A DNA stretch of 36,185 nucleotides from Chloroflexota bacterium (GTDB lineage Bacteria; Chloroflexota; Dormibacteria; Dormibacterales; Dormibacteraceae). Location of the stretch: the NCBI GenBank assembly GCA_005880915.1, contig VBIW01000058.1:1-36185 (forward strand), in the 5' to 3' direction. The notes under the pieces were generated by a model that was given only the letters and a program-made list of their open reading frames with translations, made no database searches and was not told the DNA's origin. The position numbers and the translations under genes were made by a program. This document shows positions 1 through 6,486 of this stretch, in pieces. Each line of letters starts with the position of its first letter. The stretch's first letter is position 1.

Positions 1-167
1 AAGCGGATCCAGTCGATCGGGCTGTTGGAGCCCTCCTGCTCCCAGTAGGCACCTTTGTCGAAGGTGGCGGCGAGGCGGGAGAACTGGAGCTCGAGCAAGT
101 CGATGGCCTGCCGGATGCCGACCATCTCGTAGGCGACGTCGACCTCCTGAGGGACCAGCTCGACCAT
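1..167 (-). CDS. DUF222 / 13E12-repeat (HNH endonuclease-type) protein, N-terminal fragment
   Basis: Only the first 55 codons are in the window; the gene runs off the left edge. The translation begins MVELVPQEVDVAYEMVG and continues into LELQFSRLAATF, then a WEQEG...SPIDWIR stretch. This resembles the opening helices of DUF222 (13E12 repeat) proteins, which in Actinomycetota usually carry a C-terminal HNH nuclease domain that would lie outside the window. The ATG is fixed by an excellent promoter whose predicted transcription start falls on the start codon, so the mRNA is probably leaderless. Function is unknown; members are multicopy in many genomes and sometimes linked to mobile elements. 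The family call rests on a short segment. Confidence 0.6.
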   Translation of the reverse strand, partial: MVELVPQEVDVAYEMVGIRQAIDLLELQFSRLAATFDKGAYWEQEGSNSPIDWIR

Positions 168-173
168 GCCAAT

Positions 174-201
174 ATTGTATCAAACATACGTACGGTGTCA
201 A
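174..201 (-). promoter_or_regulatory. Near-consensus sigma70-type promoter, leaderless, for the DUF222 gene
   Basis: On the minus strand TTGACA (196-201) is followed by 16 nt and then TACAAT (174-179), with TG one base upstream of the -10 (extended -10). Six bases separate the -10 from the ATG at 167, so transcription should begin at or next to the A of the start codon and leave no room for a ribosome binding site. Confidence 0.75.
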
Positions 202-257
202 GTAAATTAACATGCCAAAACGTTCACCCAAACCTCACCAAGCTCCACCAACGGCCG

Positions 258-345
258 CCCAGACGCACCCACCACACCTCCTCACAGCCTGTAGCCAACT
301 TCTCCAAGGCGCCTGACCCGGTCACCCAGACGCAGCCACCACACC
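258..345. repeat. Imperfect direct repeat in the 168-399 intergenic region
   Basis: CCCAGACGCA-C/G-CCACCACACC occurs at 258-278 and 325-345, 67 bp apart, and similarity continues downstream (CTCACAGCCT versus TTCACAACCCT). The C-rich 168-399 gap otherwise holds only the minus-strand promoter. A short Pro/His-rich reading frame at 195-392 has no gene-like character. Whether the repeat is a regulatory array or a decayed duplication cannot be told from the sequence. Confidence 0.45.
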
Positions 346-399
346 CCCTTCACAACCCTCCTATGGACGATTTCCGCCAGACACCGGGTTAGTGAGTAC

Positions 400-1464
400 G
401 TGCCCCAAGTCACGGTCCTCTACCAGGACAGCGAGACAAAGGTCGAGCCCGCGCGAGTCGACGGCGACCAGCTCTGGCTGACCCTCTCAGGACTGGAAGC
501 CGCCACCGGTTGGGACCTCGAGCCCGAGGGCGTTTGCAAGGGCGGGGTCTGCGTCCCGGTGCCCGCCGCCCGCCGACCGGCGTTGATCAATGACGACCTG
601 TTCAACCTGACCGAGTTCGCGGACTTGATCCAGCAGCCGGTCGTTCACGACGAGAACCACTCGGTCTGGTATTTCGGCCCTGCGGGTTGGGAGTGGAAGA
701 GTCGGCTGACCTCGCGACACGCTCCGGACTTCACGCTGCTCGACGTCGCCGGCCGGCCGCACAGTCTCTCCGACCTCCTGGGCAAGAAGGTCTTCCTGCT
801 TTTCTGGGCCTCATGGTGAAGCTGCCGGTTTGACCTGCCGGTCTGGCAGGAGCTGCGAGAGGAGCTGAAGGACAGGAACCTCGAGGTGCTCACCGTCGCA
901 TGCGATGCCAGGGGGAGTACGGCGGTCGAACCGTTCATAGCCGCCGCGCACCAGCAGCATCCGAGCGTCATCGACCAGAAGCTTCTTGTCGCGGAGCTCT
1001 ACGACACACGCAACGTGCCGGCCGCATTCTGGATCGACGAGAACGGCCGCATGGTCCGCGCGGCCGACCCCATTTATGCGCAGCGGCGCAATCGTGAGAC
1101 AGGCGAAGTCACGATCAACACGGATTACCTCGACGCAGTGCGCGATTGGGTCGCCAGAGGCAAGAACAGCAGGTTCGTGATGGACGCCTCGCGGATCGAC
1201 TCACGATTGCCCGACCTGGATTTCGACGACGTCACGGCAGCGGCCAACTTTCACCTCGGCACGTACCTGGCGCAGCGCGGTGAGGCGGCAGACGCGCTGG
1301 TCTATTTCAAGCGAGCCCACGCGCTCCGGCCTGAGAACTGGACGTACAAGCGGCAGGCCTGGAGCTTCGGCGACATCGAGCGCGACTATGGGACGAACTT
1401 CCAGGAGGCGCTTAAAGACCCAGCAAGCGGTCCGTTCTATCCCCCGCTCGATCTCACCGATTAG
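400..1464 (+). CDS. Selenocysteine-containing TlpA/ResA-like redoxin (TGA at 817-819 read as Sec140)
   Basis: This is one 354-residue protein if the in-frame TGA at codon 140 is read as selenocysteine. Residues 1-105 form a family-specific N-terminal region. APDFTLLDVAGRPHSLSDLL then KKVFLLFWASW leads straight into the active site, U-S-C-R-F-D-L-P-V-W, where relatives that I recall have W-C-x-C-R. After the TGA the same frame continues as a good thioredoxin fold: LEVLTVACD, then the cis-Pro segment NVPAAFWIDENGRMVR, followed by a C-terminal tail with TPR-like helices (YLAQRGEAADALVYFKRAHAL). It is predicted to be a cytoplasmic thiol/selenol peroxidase or disulfide reductase; no signal peptide is visible. 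The GTG at 400 is the first start after an upstream stop. A SECIS-like hairpin lies at 834-850. It is the first gene of a four-gene operon. The alternative, a nonsense-mutated pseudogene, is less likely because the frame stays intact on both sides and the TGA hits the catalytic cysteine exactly. Confidence 0.85.
817..819 (+). other. Recoded UGA (selenocysteine) codon in the redoxin
   Basis: TGA lies between the codons for FWASW and SCRFDLP, at the first redox-active cysteine position of the TlpA-like motif. The frame is open for 139 codons before and 214 codons after it. A standard annotation would split the gene into two pieces of 139 and about 192 aa. Confidence 0.82.
834..850 (+). promoter_or_regulatory. 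Bacterial SECIS-like hairpin of the redoxin mRNA
   Basis: CCTGCC (834-839), loop GGTCT (840-844), GGCAGG (845-850) form a perfect 6-bp stem with a five-base loop. The loop exposes the G-U pair expected for SelB recognition, and GGUCU is, from memory, the loop of the E. coli fdhF element. The loop begins 20 nt after the UGA, inside the usual bacterial window of roughly 16-37 nt. The hairpin sits in coding sequence, as bacterial SECIS elements do. Confidence 0.75.
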
Positions 1465-1483
1465 GGCAACATTGGGCTCGACC

Positions 1484-1909
1484 ATGATCGGGCGAAGGGA
1501 CGTCGACGGCTTGATTCTCAAGACGAGCCGGTCGTTTGCCGTAAACAAGGACCGTCTCGATTGGTCGCAAGAATGGAGTCACTCCAGGCAACCCCACCTC
1601 TACGTCCTCGCGGACATCTTCGTCAGGCACATGATCGTCTTGAGCGCAAGAGGTCGCCGCAAGGACCTTCCGGCTGGGTTCCAGCTGATCGAGGACATGC
1701 TCCTCGAAGGCGATGACTACGTACGCGAGCTGGCCATCCATGGTTTCCTCGAGGGCTTCCAGACCAGCGATCGGTCTGATGATTTCGTGCAGTACCTCCT
1801 GCCGGCCTCGAAATGGTGGTGGGAGGAGCTCGAGCTCTTCTGGGACGGCAAAGTTGACACCCTCGGGTCGTCTGGCCGGCCGAAGCCGGCAGCGATGAGC
1901 CGCCAGTAA
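1484..1909 (+). CDS. Small conserved hypothetical protein (DUF7674-like)
   Basis: This 141-residue soluble protein has no signal peptide or membrane segment. Its core (LYVLADIFVRHMIVL..., then a DLPAGFQLIEDMLLEGDDYVRELAIHGFLEGFQ-like helical stretch) recalls the DUF7674 type of small all-helical proteins: an acidic pattern of 'ml.egdd.v..la..gFLe' followed by a Trp-rich segment (KWWWEELELFW). The ATG at 1484 is chosen because it follows the redoxin stop by 19 nt and precedes the conserved part. It lies in the selenoprotein/hemoglobin operon, 10 nt before the hemoglobin gene, so a stress or redox setting is likely, but its biochemical role is unknown. The family match is from memory and tentative. 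Confidence 0.6.
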   Translation: MIGRRDVDGLILKTSRSFAVNKDRLDWSQEWSHSRQPHLYVLADIFVRHMIVLSARGRRKDLPAGFQLIEDMLLEGDDYVRELAIHGFLEGFQTSDRSDDFVQYLLPASKWWWEELELFWDGKVDTLGSSGRPKPAAMSRQ

Positions 1910-1919
1910 CATCCGGGCT

Positions 1920-2378
1920 ATGAAGCGACCGTCCCTGTACCAGTTCGCGGGCGGCGAGGAGGCGTTTCTCGCTCTGGCCGCCGCCACGCACGAGCGTTGC
2001 CTCCAGGATCCCGAGCTGAATCACCCGTTCTCGCACCATGTGAGCCCGCGGCACACCGAGAACCTCGCCGCGTACTGGGCCGAGGTGCTTGGCGGCCCAA
2101 ACCGCTACTCGCACGGACTCGGCGGCCACTCGGGGATGCTGACCATCCACGCCGGCGAGGGGGCGCCAGAGGACATGGGCACGCGATTTGCGGCGTGCTT
2201 CATCCAGGCGATGGACGACGCGAAGCTGCCCGACGAGCCTGAGTTCCGGCATGCCATGCGTGCCTACATCGAGTGGGCGACCGGCGAGGTCAATGCCGTC
2301 GCTCCCGCCGGCACCCGGATCGAGCAGGACCTGCCGATGCCTCGCTGGTCCTGGGACGGCCTGCAGACGGCGCCGTAA
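1920..2378 (+). CDS. Group II truncated hemoglobin
   Basis: The 152-residue protein starts MKRPSLYQFAGGEEAFLALA and contains AYWAEVLGGPNRYS, an HSGMLTIHAGEG segment and RFAACFIQAMDDAKLP, the pattern of group II (HbO-type) truncated hemoglobins. H77 is the likely proximal heme ligand. Such proteins bind O2, NO or peroxide-derived ligands and often act in oxidative or nitrosative stress. It is third in the operon, 10 nt after the DUF7674-like gene and 31 nt before the AhpD-like selenoprotein. That pairing suggests the heme protein works with the two selenol enzymes in peroxide or NO detoxification. The residue at the expected Trp (G8) position appears to be Phe or Ala, as in several close relatives; this was not checked by alignment. 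Confidence 0.85.
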   Translation: MKRPSLYQFAGGEEAFLALAAATHERCLQDPELNHPFSHHVSPRHTENLAAYWAEVLGGPNRYSHGLGGHSGMLTIHAGEGAPEDMGTRFAACFIQAMDDAKLPDEPEFRHAMRAYIEWATGEVNAVAPAGTRIEQDLPMPRWSWDGLQTAP

Positions 2379-2409
2379 CCGTCGCCGCCACTCGGGCGTT
2401 ACCCGGCCG

Positions 2410-3000
2410 ATGGCCCGGATCAAGATGGTTGAGGAGGCTGACGCTGAGGGCCCGCTGGCAGAGCTCTACGCCGCTAGCAAGGCGCGCAGCCTGGCTGGTG
2501 TCGTTCCGGACATCCTTCGCACGATGAGCTTGCGGCCGGACTTCCTGGCCGCGATCGACGCGGCGTCGCGCATGCATTTCTCAGACGGGGCGCTGAGCCG
2601 GGCTCAGCACGAGATGATCGCCTCATATGTATCGGCCCTCAACCGCTGCCGGTATTGACTCAGCTCGCATAGCTGGTTCCTGCAGTTGCAGGGCGAGGCG
2701 TACGGGAGCGTGGCCCAGGCTTTGCGCGACGGCAACGTCGATGCGGCCGGACTCGATGGACGGCATCGCCTGCTTCTCGACTTCGCCGCAACGATCACTC
2801 GACACGCCTATCGCGTGACGGACGAGCAGGTCCAGGCGCTGCGCGAGGTGGGGTGGAGCGACGCGCAGATTGCGGAGGCGGCATACGTCGCGGCGCTGTT
2901 CAACCTCTTCGTGCGCCTCGCCGACACGTTTGGGATCGAGCCGCCCCCGAAGTACGAGCCGGGCGGTATTCCAAAGGCCGCGAGCCCCTCCGCCGGCTGA
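2410..3000 (+). CDS. Selenocysteine-containing AhpD-like (carboxymuconolactone decarboxylase-fold) peroxidase-related protein
   Basis: Reading the TGA at 2656-2658 as selenocysteine gives a 196-residue protein, the usual size of the peroxidase-related AhpD-like family. The N-terminal part contains LAELYAASKARSLAGVVPDILRTMSLRPDFLAA and then AQHEMIASYVSALNRCRY-U-LSSH. This fits the family motif E-x(n)-VS-x-x-N-x-C-x-Y-C-x-x-x-H, with Sec83 replacing the second cysteine (C80-x-x-U83, H87). The C-terminal half (LLLDFAATITRHAYRVTDEQ, then W-S-D-A-Q-I-A-E-A-A-Y-V-A-A-L-F-N) is the typical second half of the fold. The frame is open for 82 codons before and 113 after the TGA. AhpD-like proteins use this thiol pair to reduce peroxides or peroxiredoxins. 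A SECIS-like hairpin follows at 2679-2692. It is the last gene of the operon, ending just before a triple hairpin. Confidence 0.85.
2656..2658 (+). other. Recoded UGA (selenocysteine) codon in the AhpD-like protein
   Basis: The TGA follows NRCRY and precedes LSSH, exactly at the second cysteine of the C-x-x-C-x-x-x-H active site. Both flanks stay in one frame and match the same family. Conventional calling would leave an 82-aa and a roughly 105-aa fragment. Confidence 0.82.
2679..2692 (+). promoter_or_regulatory. Bacterial SECIS-like hairpin of the AhpD-like mRNA
   Basis: CCTGC (2679-2683), loop AGTT (2684-2687), GCAGG (2688-2692) form a 5-bp stem with an apical loop exposing G-U. The loop starts 25 nt after the UGA, inside the bacterial SECIS distance range. 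A second small hairpin, CAGCT-cgcat-AGCTG (2661-2675), lies between UGA and this element and could stack beneath it or compete with it. Confidence 0.65.
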
Positions 3001-3008
3001 CGCCGGCA

Positions 3009-3081
3009 CCTCCCCATGAATGGGGAGGACAGTACTTCCCCACGAATGGGGAGGACCGGCACCTCCCCGTGAAAGGGGTGG
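3009..3081. repeat. Three tandem hairpin repeats between convergent genes (likely bidirectional terminator / REP-like)
   Basis: Three hairpins follow one another: CCTCCCCA-TGAA-TGGGGAGG (3009-3028), TTCCCCA-CGAA-TGGGGAG (3036-3053) and CCTCCCC-GTGAAA-GGGGTGG (3062-3081). The unit is about 26-27 bp. Variation is mostly in the loops or compensated in the stems, which points to selection on structure. They fill the gap between the end of the selenoprotein operon and the end of the minus-strand membrane-protein gene. A related unit occurs at 6431-6447. Confidence 0.75.
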
Positions 3082-3089
3082 ACTGATAT

Positions 3090-4835
3090 CTAGGCCGGGG
3101 TCAGGTCCGTGAAGTCGTTGATGATCACGTCGTGGTTCAGGTTGCCGCCCTTGGCCCCGCCCAGGCCCCAGCTTTTGGCGTAAGACTGGGTCTGCTGCGA
3201 GACCACGTGTCCCGATGCGTCTCTCGTCGTCAACAAGGTCGTGCCGTGAAGCGTCACCCCGATCAATCTCCTCGCCTGGGTGCTGAACTTCGGTAGATAG
3301 AGGCTCAGCTGGACACGGTCGAAGCTGTACGTCTTCTGGATCACCTTGCCCGACCCGATGTCCTGGTTGATCACGTCGGTGAACTCCGTGAGCCCGTCGC
3401 CCGATGCGCCTTCCTCCGCGAGCTTCAGGTCGTGCGCTCGGCGCGCCTCGGATTCGATCATGAGGTCGAGCACCAGGTCCTGCGCCATCAGGTTGGCTCT
3501 CGCCTGAGTCATGGAGGGGTCGAAGGCCACGACGTTCGACGGCACCAGGACCGGCGGAATGGGAGGCAAGATCCACACTCGCGCGGAGGCCGAGACCGGC
3601 GTTGCATTGCCGGACGAGGGCAGCGCGGATCCCGCGACGTTGACAGCCCACGAACCTAGGCCGGGACCCGAACCAAGCGTCAGGGTCAACTTCGGCGTCG
3701 ACCCGTCAGGCAGCTCAGGCGCCGGTTCGACGCTGTGCAGCGAAAGCTCGGCAGACACCGGAAGTGCCGTCATCAGGAGGAGCGCCAGGCCGAGGGTTGC
3801 GGGAGCGGCCCATCCCATTCGCCGGATCGCTCGCAGAGGTCCGCCGGCCTCCTCGAGCGGCGCCAGCAGCTGGGCCAGCGCGAATCTTCCCGCGCAGGCA
3901 AACACGAGGCTCCCCAGGATCGCCGTCTTGGTCCAGAACTCGAGGGTGGTCGGACCGATCAAGACGACGGAGAGCAATGCGACCAGGACGCCGAAGACAA
4001 ACCTTCCGACCTGGCCGTCGGGCACGGTGCGTGGATCGGGAATCATGAAGAACGCGAAGATCAGAACCTCGGGCGAGGTGACCAGAATCTGCCACAGCTG
4101 CTGTCCGCAGATGGGGGTCGAGTACCAGCTCGCGATCATGCAGTGGTCCGGCACCGGTAGCAGTGCGACCGCGAGAAAGGCGGCAAACGCCGCCATATAG
4201 CCGAGCTCGAGCGCGAGGAGCTTGAGCTCCCACGCGATCAGCAGCCCACCGCCGATCAGGATTGCGTACGTCACGATCATCCACGGGCCCATCGGAATCC
4301 ACCAGAGGTCTTGAGGCTCGGTGTACTGAGGACCGAGTGCGACGAACGCGAGCACAAGAGCGAGGTTGGACGGGTTGAAAATATGCCGGCCCTTCCAGCG
4401 AATCACGTACTTGGAAGCCATCGCAAACGTGACCACGCCGACGAAGATCCACACGCCGTGAGTGCTCCACCACTGGCCGTGAAACGTGCCCGGGACGCGC
4501 AGGATGAAGGCGGTGCTGTTGCCCGTGAGGAGGCCGCTGGCCGGCCACATGATGACCTTGTCCTTGAAGAAACCCACGACGAACTCGATCAGCGCCCCGG
4601 TGGCAAGGCAGATGATGATCTGGGCGACCGACAGCCGGAAATCCAGCACCGTCTGGCCGAGCACCTGGAGAGTGAGCAGGACGGCCGCCACGTGCAGGCG
4701 CGGGTCGCGGATGCTGGGGAGGAGGACCGCGTAATCACGGCCCCAGAGCCGGACGCTTCGAGTCTTGCGGGCCGGGCGGCGGAGCGGTGCCGGCACGGTC
4801 AAACCTTCGGGGCCCGGCGTGTCGGTGGTCGCCAT
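3090..4835 (-). CDS. RnfD/NqrB-family polytopic membrane protein (UnbU-like)
   Basis: This is a 581-residue protein. Residues about 45-360 contain roughly ten hydrophobic helices with motifs of the NQR2/RnfD superfamily as seen in UnbU-type proteins: VIRWKGRHIFNPSN (about 150-165), EPQDLWWIPMGPWM and LVTSPEVLIFAFFMIPDPRT. RnfD/NqrB proteins bind covalent FMN and carry electrons across the membrane; UnbU homologues are known from enediyne and other clusters, usually next to UnbV/ASPIC proteins, and their exact role is unclear. The last 200 residues are non-membrane, Pro/Ser-rich and then mixed alpha/beta, unlike a standard RnfD. No partner Rnf or ASPIC gene is visible here. It diverges from the lipoprotein gene at 4884 with only 48 nt between them, so the promoters must overlap. 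Confidence 0.75.
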   Translation of the reverse strand: MATTDTPGPEGLTVPAPLRRPARKTRSVRLWGRDYAVLLPSIRDPRLHVAAVLLTLQVLGQTVLDFRLSVAQIIICLATGALIEFVVGFFKDKVIMWPASGLLTGNSTAFILRVPGTFHGQWWSTHGVWIFVGVVTFAMASKYVIRWKGRHIFNPSNLALVLAFVALGPQYTEPQDLWWIPMGPWMIVTYAILIGGGLLIAWELKLLALELGYMAAFAAFLAVALLPVPDHCMIASWYSTPICGQQLWQILVTSPEVLIFAFFMIPDPRTVPDGQVGRFVFGVLVALLSVVLIGPTTLEFWTKTAILGSLVFACAGRFALAQLLAPLEEAGGPLRAIRRMGWAAPATLGLALLLMTALPVSAELSLHSVEPAPELPDGSTPKLTLTLGSGPGLGSWAVNVAGSALPSSGNATPVSASARVWILPPIPPVLVPSNVVAFDPSMTQARANLMAQDLVLDLMIESEARRAHDLKLAEEGASGDGLTEFTDVINQDIGSGKVIQKTYSFDRVQLSLYLPKFSTQARRLIGVTLHGTTLLTTRDASGHVVSQQTQSYAKSWGLGGAKGGNLNHDVIINDFTDLTPA

Positions 4836-4883
4836 GGTCGGGTAACGGTAGCGCTGACCCTGCCGTTACTCCAGCTAGTCGCC

Positions 4884-5855
4884 GTGGCAACGCGAATTTC
4901 CGTCCTGACCGGATTCGGCTTGCTGCTCGCCCTTTCGGCGTGCGATGTCCTGGGCCTGCCCGCCACGCGTGCACTGGAGAACGGGGCGGCCGGCATGCTC
5001 GGCTCGGCCAAGAGCTTCGAGGTCGCCGGGTCCTACGTCGAGTCAGGTGTTTCCTGGAACATCGATCTCCAGATCGTCCGGCCGAACGTCAAGCACCTGG
5101 TCGCGACCTCACAGGGCGACACCGTTGAGGCGGTGATCATCGGCCCGGACGCTTACTTCCGCGGTCAGCAGTTCCTTGCCAAGCACCTGGCGGGCAACCC
5201 GCTCGGCCCGAGCCTGGCCAGGGCCGCTGGTAAGTCGTGGTGGAAGGACGCAGCCGGCCTCGCGCCCAGCCTGCCGGAGCTCACCGACGGCGTCGCCTTC
5301 CGGGCGACCTTCCTTGGCTCGGCCGCGACTCAGCGGACGGACCACCAGCCGGTCAGCGGGCTGGACGCGGTGGAGCTGTCGGGGGCGAGGGCCGATGTGT
5401 TCATAGCTTCCGCACCTCCCTACGAGCTGCTTCGCGTCCATCTGAATAAAAGCGTGGTGATCGACGGGATTTCCAACGCCGACCTGATGTACAGCAACGT
5501 CGACCACGATTTCAAGATCTCCGCCCCAACCGAAGTGATCGACTTCGGCAACCTCTCGACCCTGCCTCCGATCTACACGGTCGTATCTGTCGATACGTCG
5601 GGGTGCGGGTCACCATGCCTCGTCTCGGCGAAGCTGAAGAACCTTGGCGGGATGACCGGTGCCCTGGCGCCGTCGACCATCACCTTTGCGATGAATGACG
5701 CCGCCAACGGGCAGGCCCTGGGCTCCTGCCAGGCCAGGGTCCAGCCTGACGTCGGCTACAACGCGACGACGACGGTTTCGTGCACAATCGCGGCCCAGGC
5801 CACCAACGCGGCCGTTGTCACGGCCACGGCCGACAATCCGGGCCGCGGCGTGTAG
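4884..5855 (+). CDS. Predicted lipoprotein, LppX/LprG-like fold possible
   Basis: The 323-residue product starts MATRISVLTGFGLLLALSAC, a lipoprotein signal with the lipobox LSAC and Cys20 as lipid attachment site. Residues about 35-240 alternate beta-type segments (KSFEVAGSY, PNVKHLVATSQGDTVEAVIIGPDAYFRG), recalling the LppX/LprAFG or LolA-type lipid-binding sheet. The C-terminal 90 residues (a Cys-pair segment SGCGSPCLVSAKLKNLGG and SCTIAAQATNAAVVTATADN) look like a small Ig-like beta domain. The GTG at 4884 is chosen because it gives a proper signal peptide; a longer open frame upstream is antisense to the membrane-protein gene. It probably sits on the outer face of the membrane. The precise role is unknown. 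Confidence 0.65.
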   Translation: MATRISVLTGFGLLLALSACDVLGLPATRALENGAAGMLGSAKSFEVAGSYVESGVSWNIDLQIVRPNVKHLVATSQGDTVEAVIIGPDAYFRGQQFLAKHLAGNPLGPSLARAAGKSWWKDAAGLAPSLPELTDGVAFRATFLGSAATQRTDHQPVSGLDAVELSGARADVFIASAPPYELLRVHLNKSVVIDGISNADLMYSNVDHDFKISAPTEVIDFGNLSTLPPIYTVVSVDTSGCGSPCLVSAKLKNLGGMTGALAPSTITFAMNDAANGQALGSCQARVQPDVGYNATTTVSCTIAAQATNAAVVTATADNPGRGV

Positions 5856-5888
5856 CTCGAGCTTGTACTGACGGCGGAATAGGGTGGC

Positions 5889-6404
5889 ATGGAGACCCGA
5901 TTAGGGTTGGCGATGCCTGAGCTCGAGATTCCGCCGCGGGGCACCCGGGGCACTGACCCACCGGGCGGCGCGTTGCTGCAGCGGCTGATCAAGCCGCTGG
6001 CCGGGATGATGGTGTCGCGTTACCGCAAGAGCAAAGGGCCGACGCCGCCGGTGATGATGGGCTTTCCCACCGTTTTACTGACCACCGTCGGCGCCCGCAC
6101 CGGTAACGAGCACACGCACGTTCTCGGTGGCTTTGCGGAAGGCGGCGATCGATGGCTGGTCGTCGCGTCCAAGGGTGGGTCGGCGACGCACCCGCACTGG
6201 TTCATCAACCTTTGCAAGAACCCGGACCGGGTTTGGCTCGAGATTGGGAGTCGAAAGGTCAAGGTCAGCCCGACCGTGTTGAAAGGCGCAGAGCGAGAGA
6301 CCGCCTACGCAAAGGTGGTGGCTGTCGCCCCGCGGTACGGCAGCTATTTGACGAAGACCGACCGCGAGATCCCGGTGATACGGCTGGAGCCGGTCACCGA
6401 GTAG
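5889..6404 (+). CDS. Deazaflavin (F420)-dependent nitroreductase family protein (DDN/DUF385-like)
   Basis: The product is 171 aa from the first ATG, or 163 aa from the ATG at 5913 (MPELEIPP), which may be the real start: TTAGGG lies six bases upstream of it, the leaderless spacing seen elsewhere in the window. The body shows the split beta-barrel pattern of DDN proteins: VLLTTVGARTGNEHTHVLGG, then a DRWLVVASKGGSATHPHWFINL segment, then NPDRVWLEIGSRKVKVSP, and the closing YAKVVAVAPRYGSYLTKTDREIPVI. The family uses reduced F420 to reduce quinones, nitro compounds or other electrophiles at the membrane. It therefore implies an F420-producing host, in agreement with the LLM protein at 16870. Confidence 0.85.
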   Translation: METRLGLAMPELEIPPRGTRGTDPPGGALLQRLIKPLAGMMVSRYRKSKGPTPPVMMGFPTVLLTTVGARTGNEHTHVLGGFAEGGDRWLVVASKGGSATHPHWFINLCKNPDRVWLEIGSRKVKVSPTVLKGAERETAYAKVVAVAPRYGSYLTKTDREIPVIRLEPVTE

Positions 6405-6411
6405 CCCCATC

Positions 6412-6447
6412 CCCCGGCTTCGCCGGGGACTTCTCCATGAATGGGGA
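6412..6447. repeat. Double hairpin downstream of the DDN gene, related to the 3009-3081 repeats
   Basis: CCCCGGC-TTC-GCCGGGG (6412-6428) is immediately followed by TTCTCCA-TGAA-TGGGGAA (6431-6447). The second hairpin shares the TGAA loop and the TCC-CA/TG-GGA core of the 3009-3081 units. The pair lies 8 nt after the DDN stop codon and 39 nt before the next gene, fitting a terminator or REP-type palindrome. Confidence 0.65.
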
Positions 6448-6486
6448 AGAGACCTGAGCAGCGCCGCTCCGGTAATCTCCAGATAG

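Noticed and set aside
195..392. 65-aa open frame upstream of the operon
   Set aside because: Pro/His/Thr-rich composition from a C-rich repeat, no RBS and no domain; treated as non-coding.
817..819. Stop codon making the redoxin gene a pseudogene
   Set aside because: The reading frame is intact on both sides, the TGA sits on the catalytic Cys column and a SECIS-like hairpin follows; a second gene in the same operon shows the same pattern.
3009..3081. CRISPR-like short array
   Set aside because: Units are adjacent hairpins without unique spacers and there are no cas genes; better explained as terminator/REP repeats.
4311..4883. Long upstream extension of the lipoprotein open frame
   Set aside because: It is antisense to the RnfD-like gene, is low in hydrophobic pattern, and would place the signal peptide in the middle of the protein.
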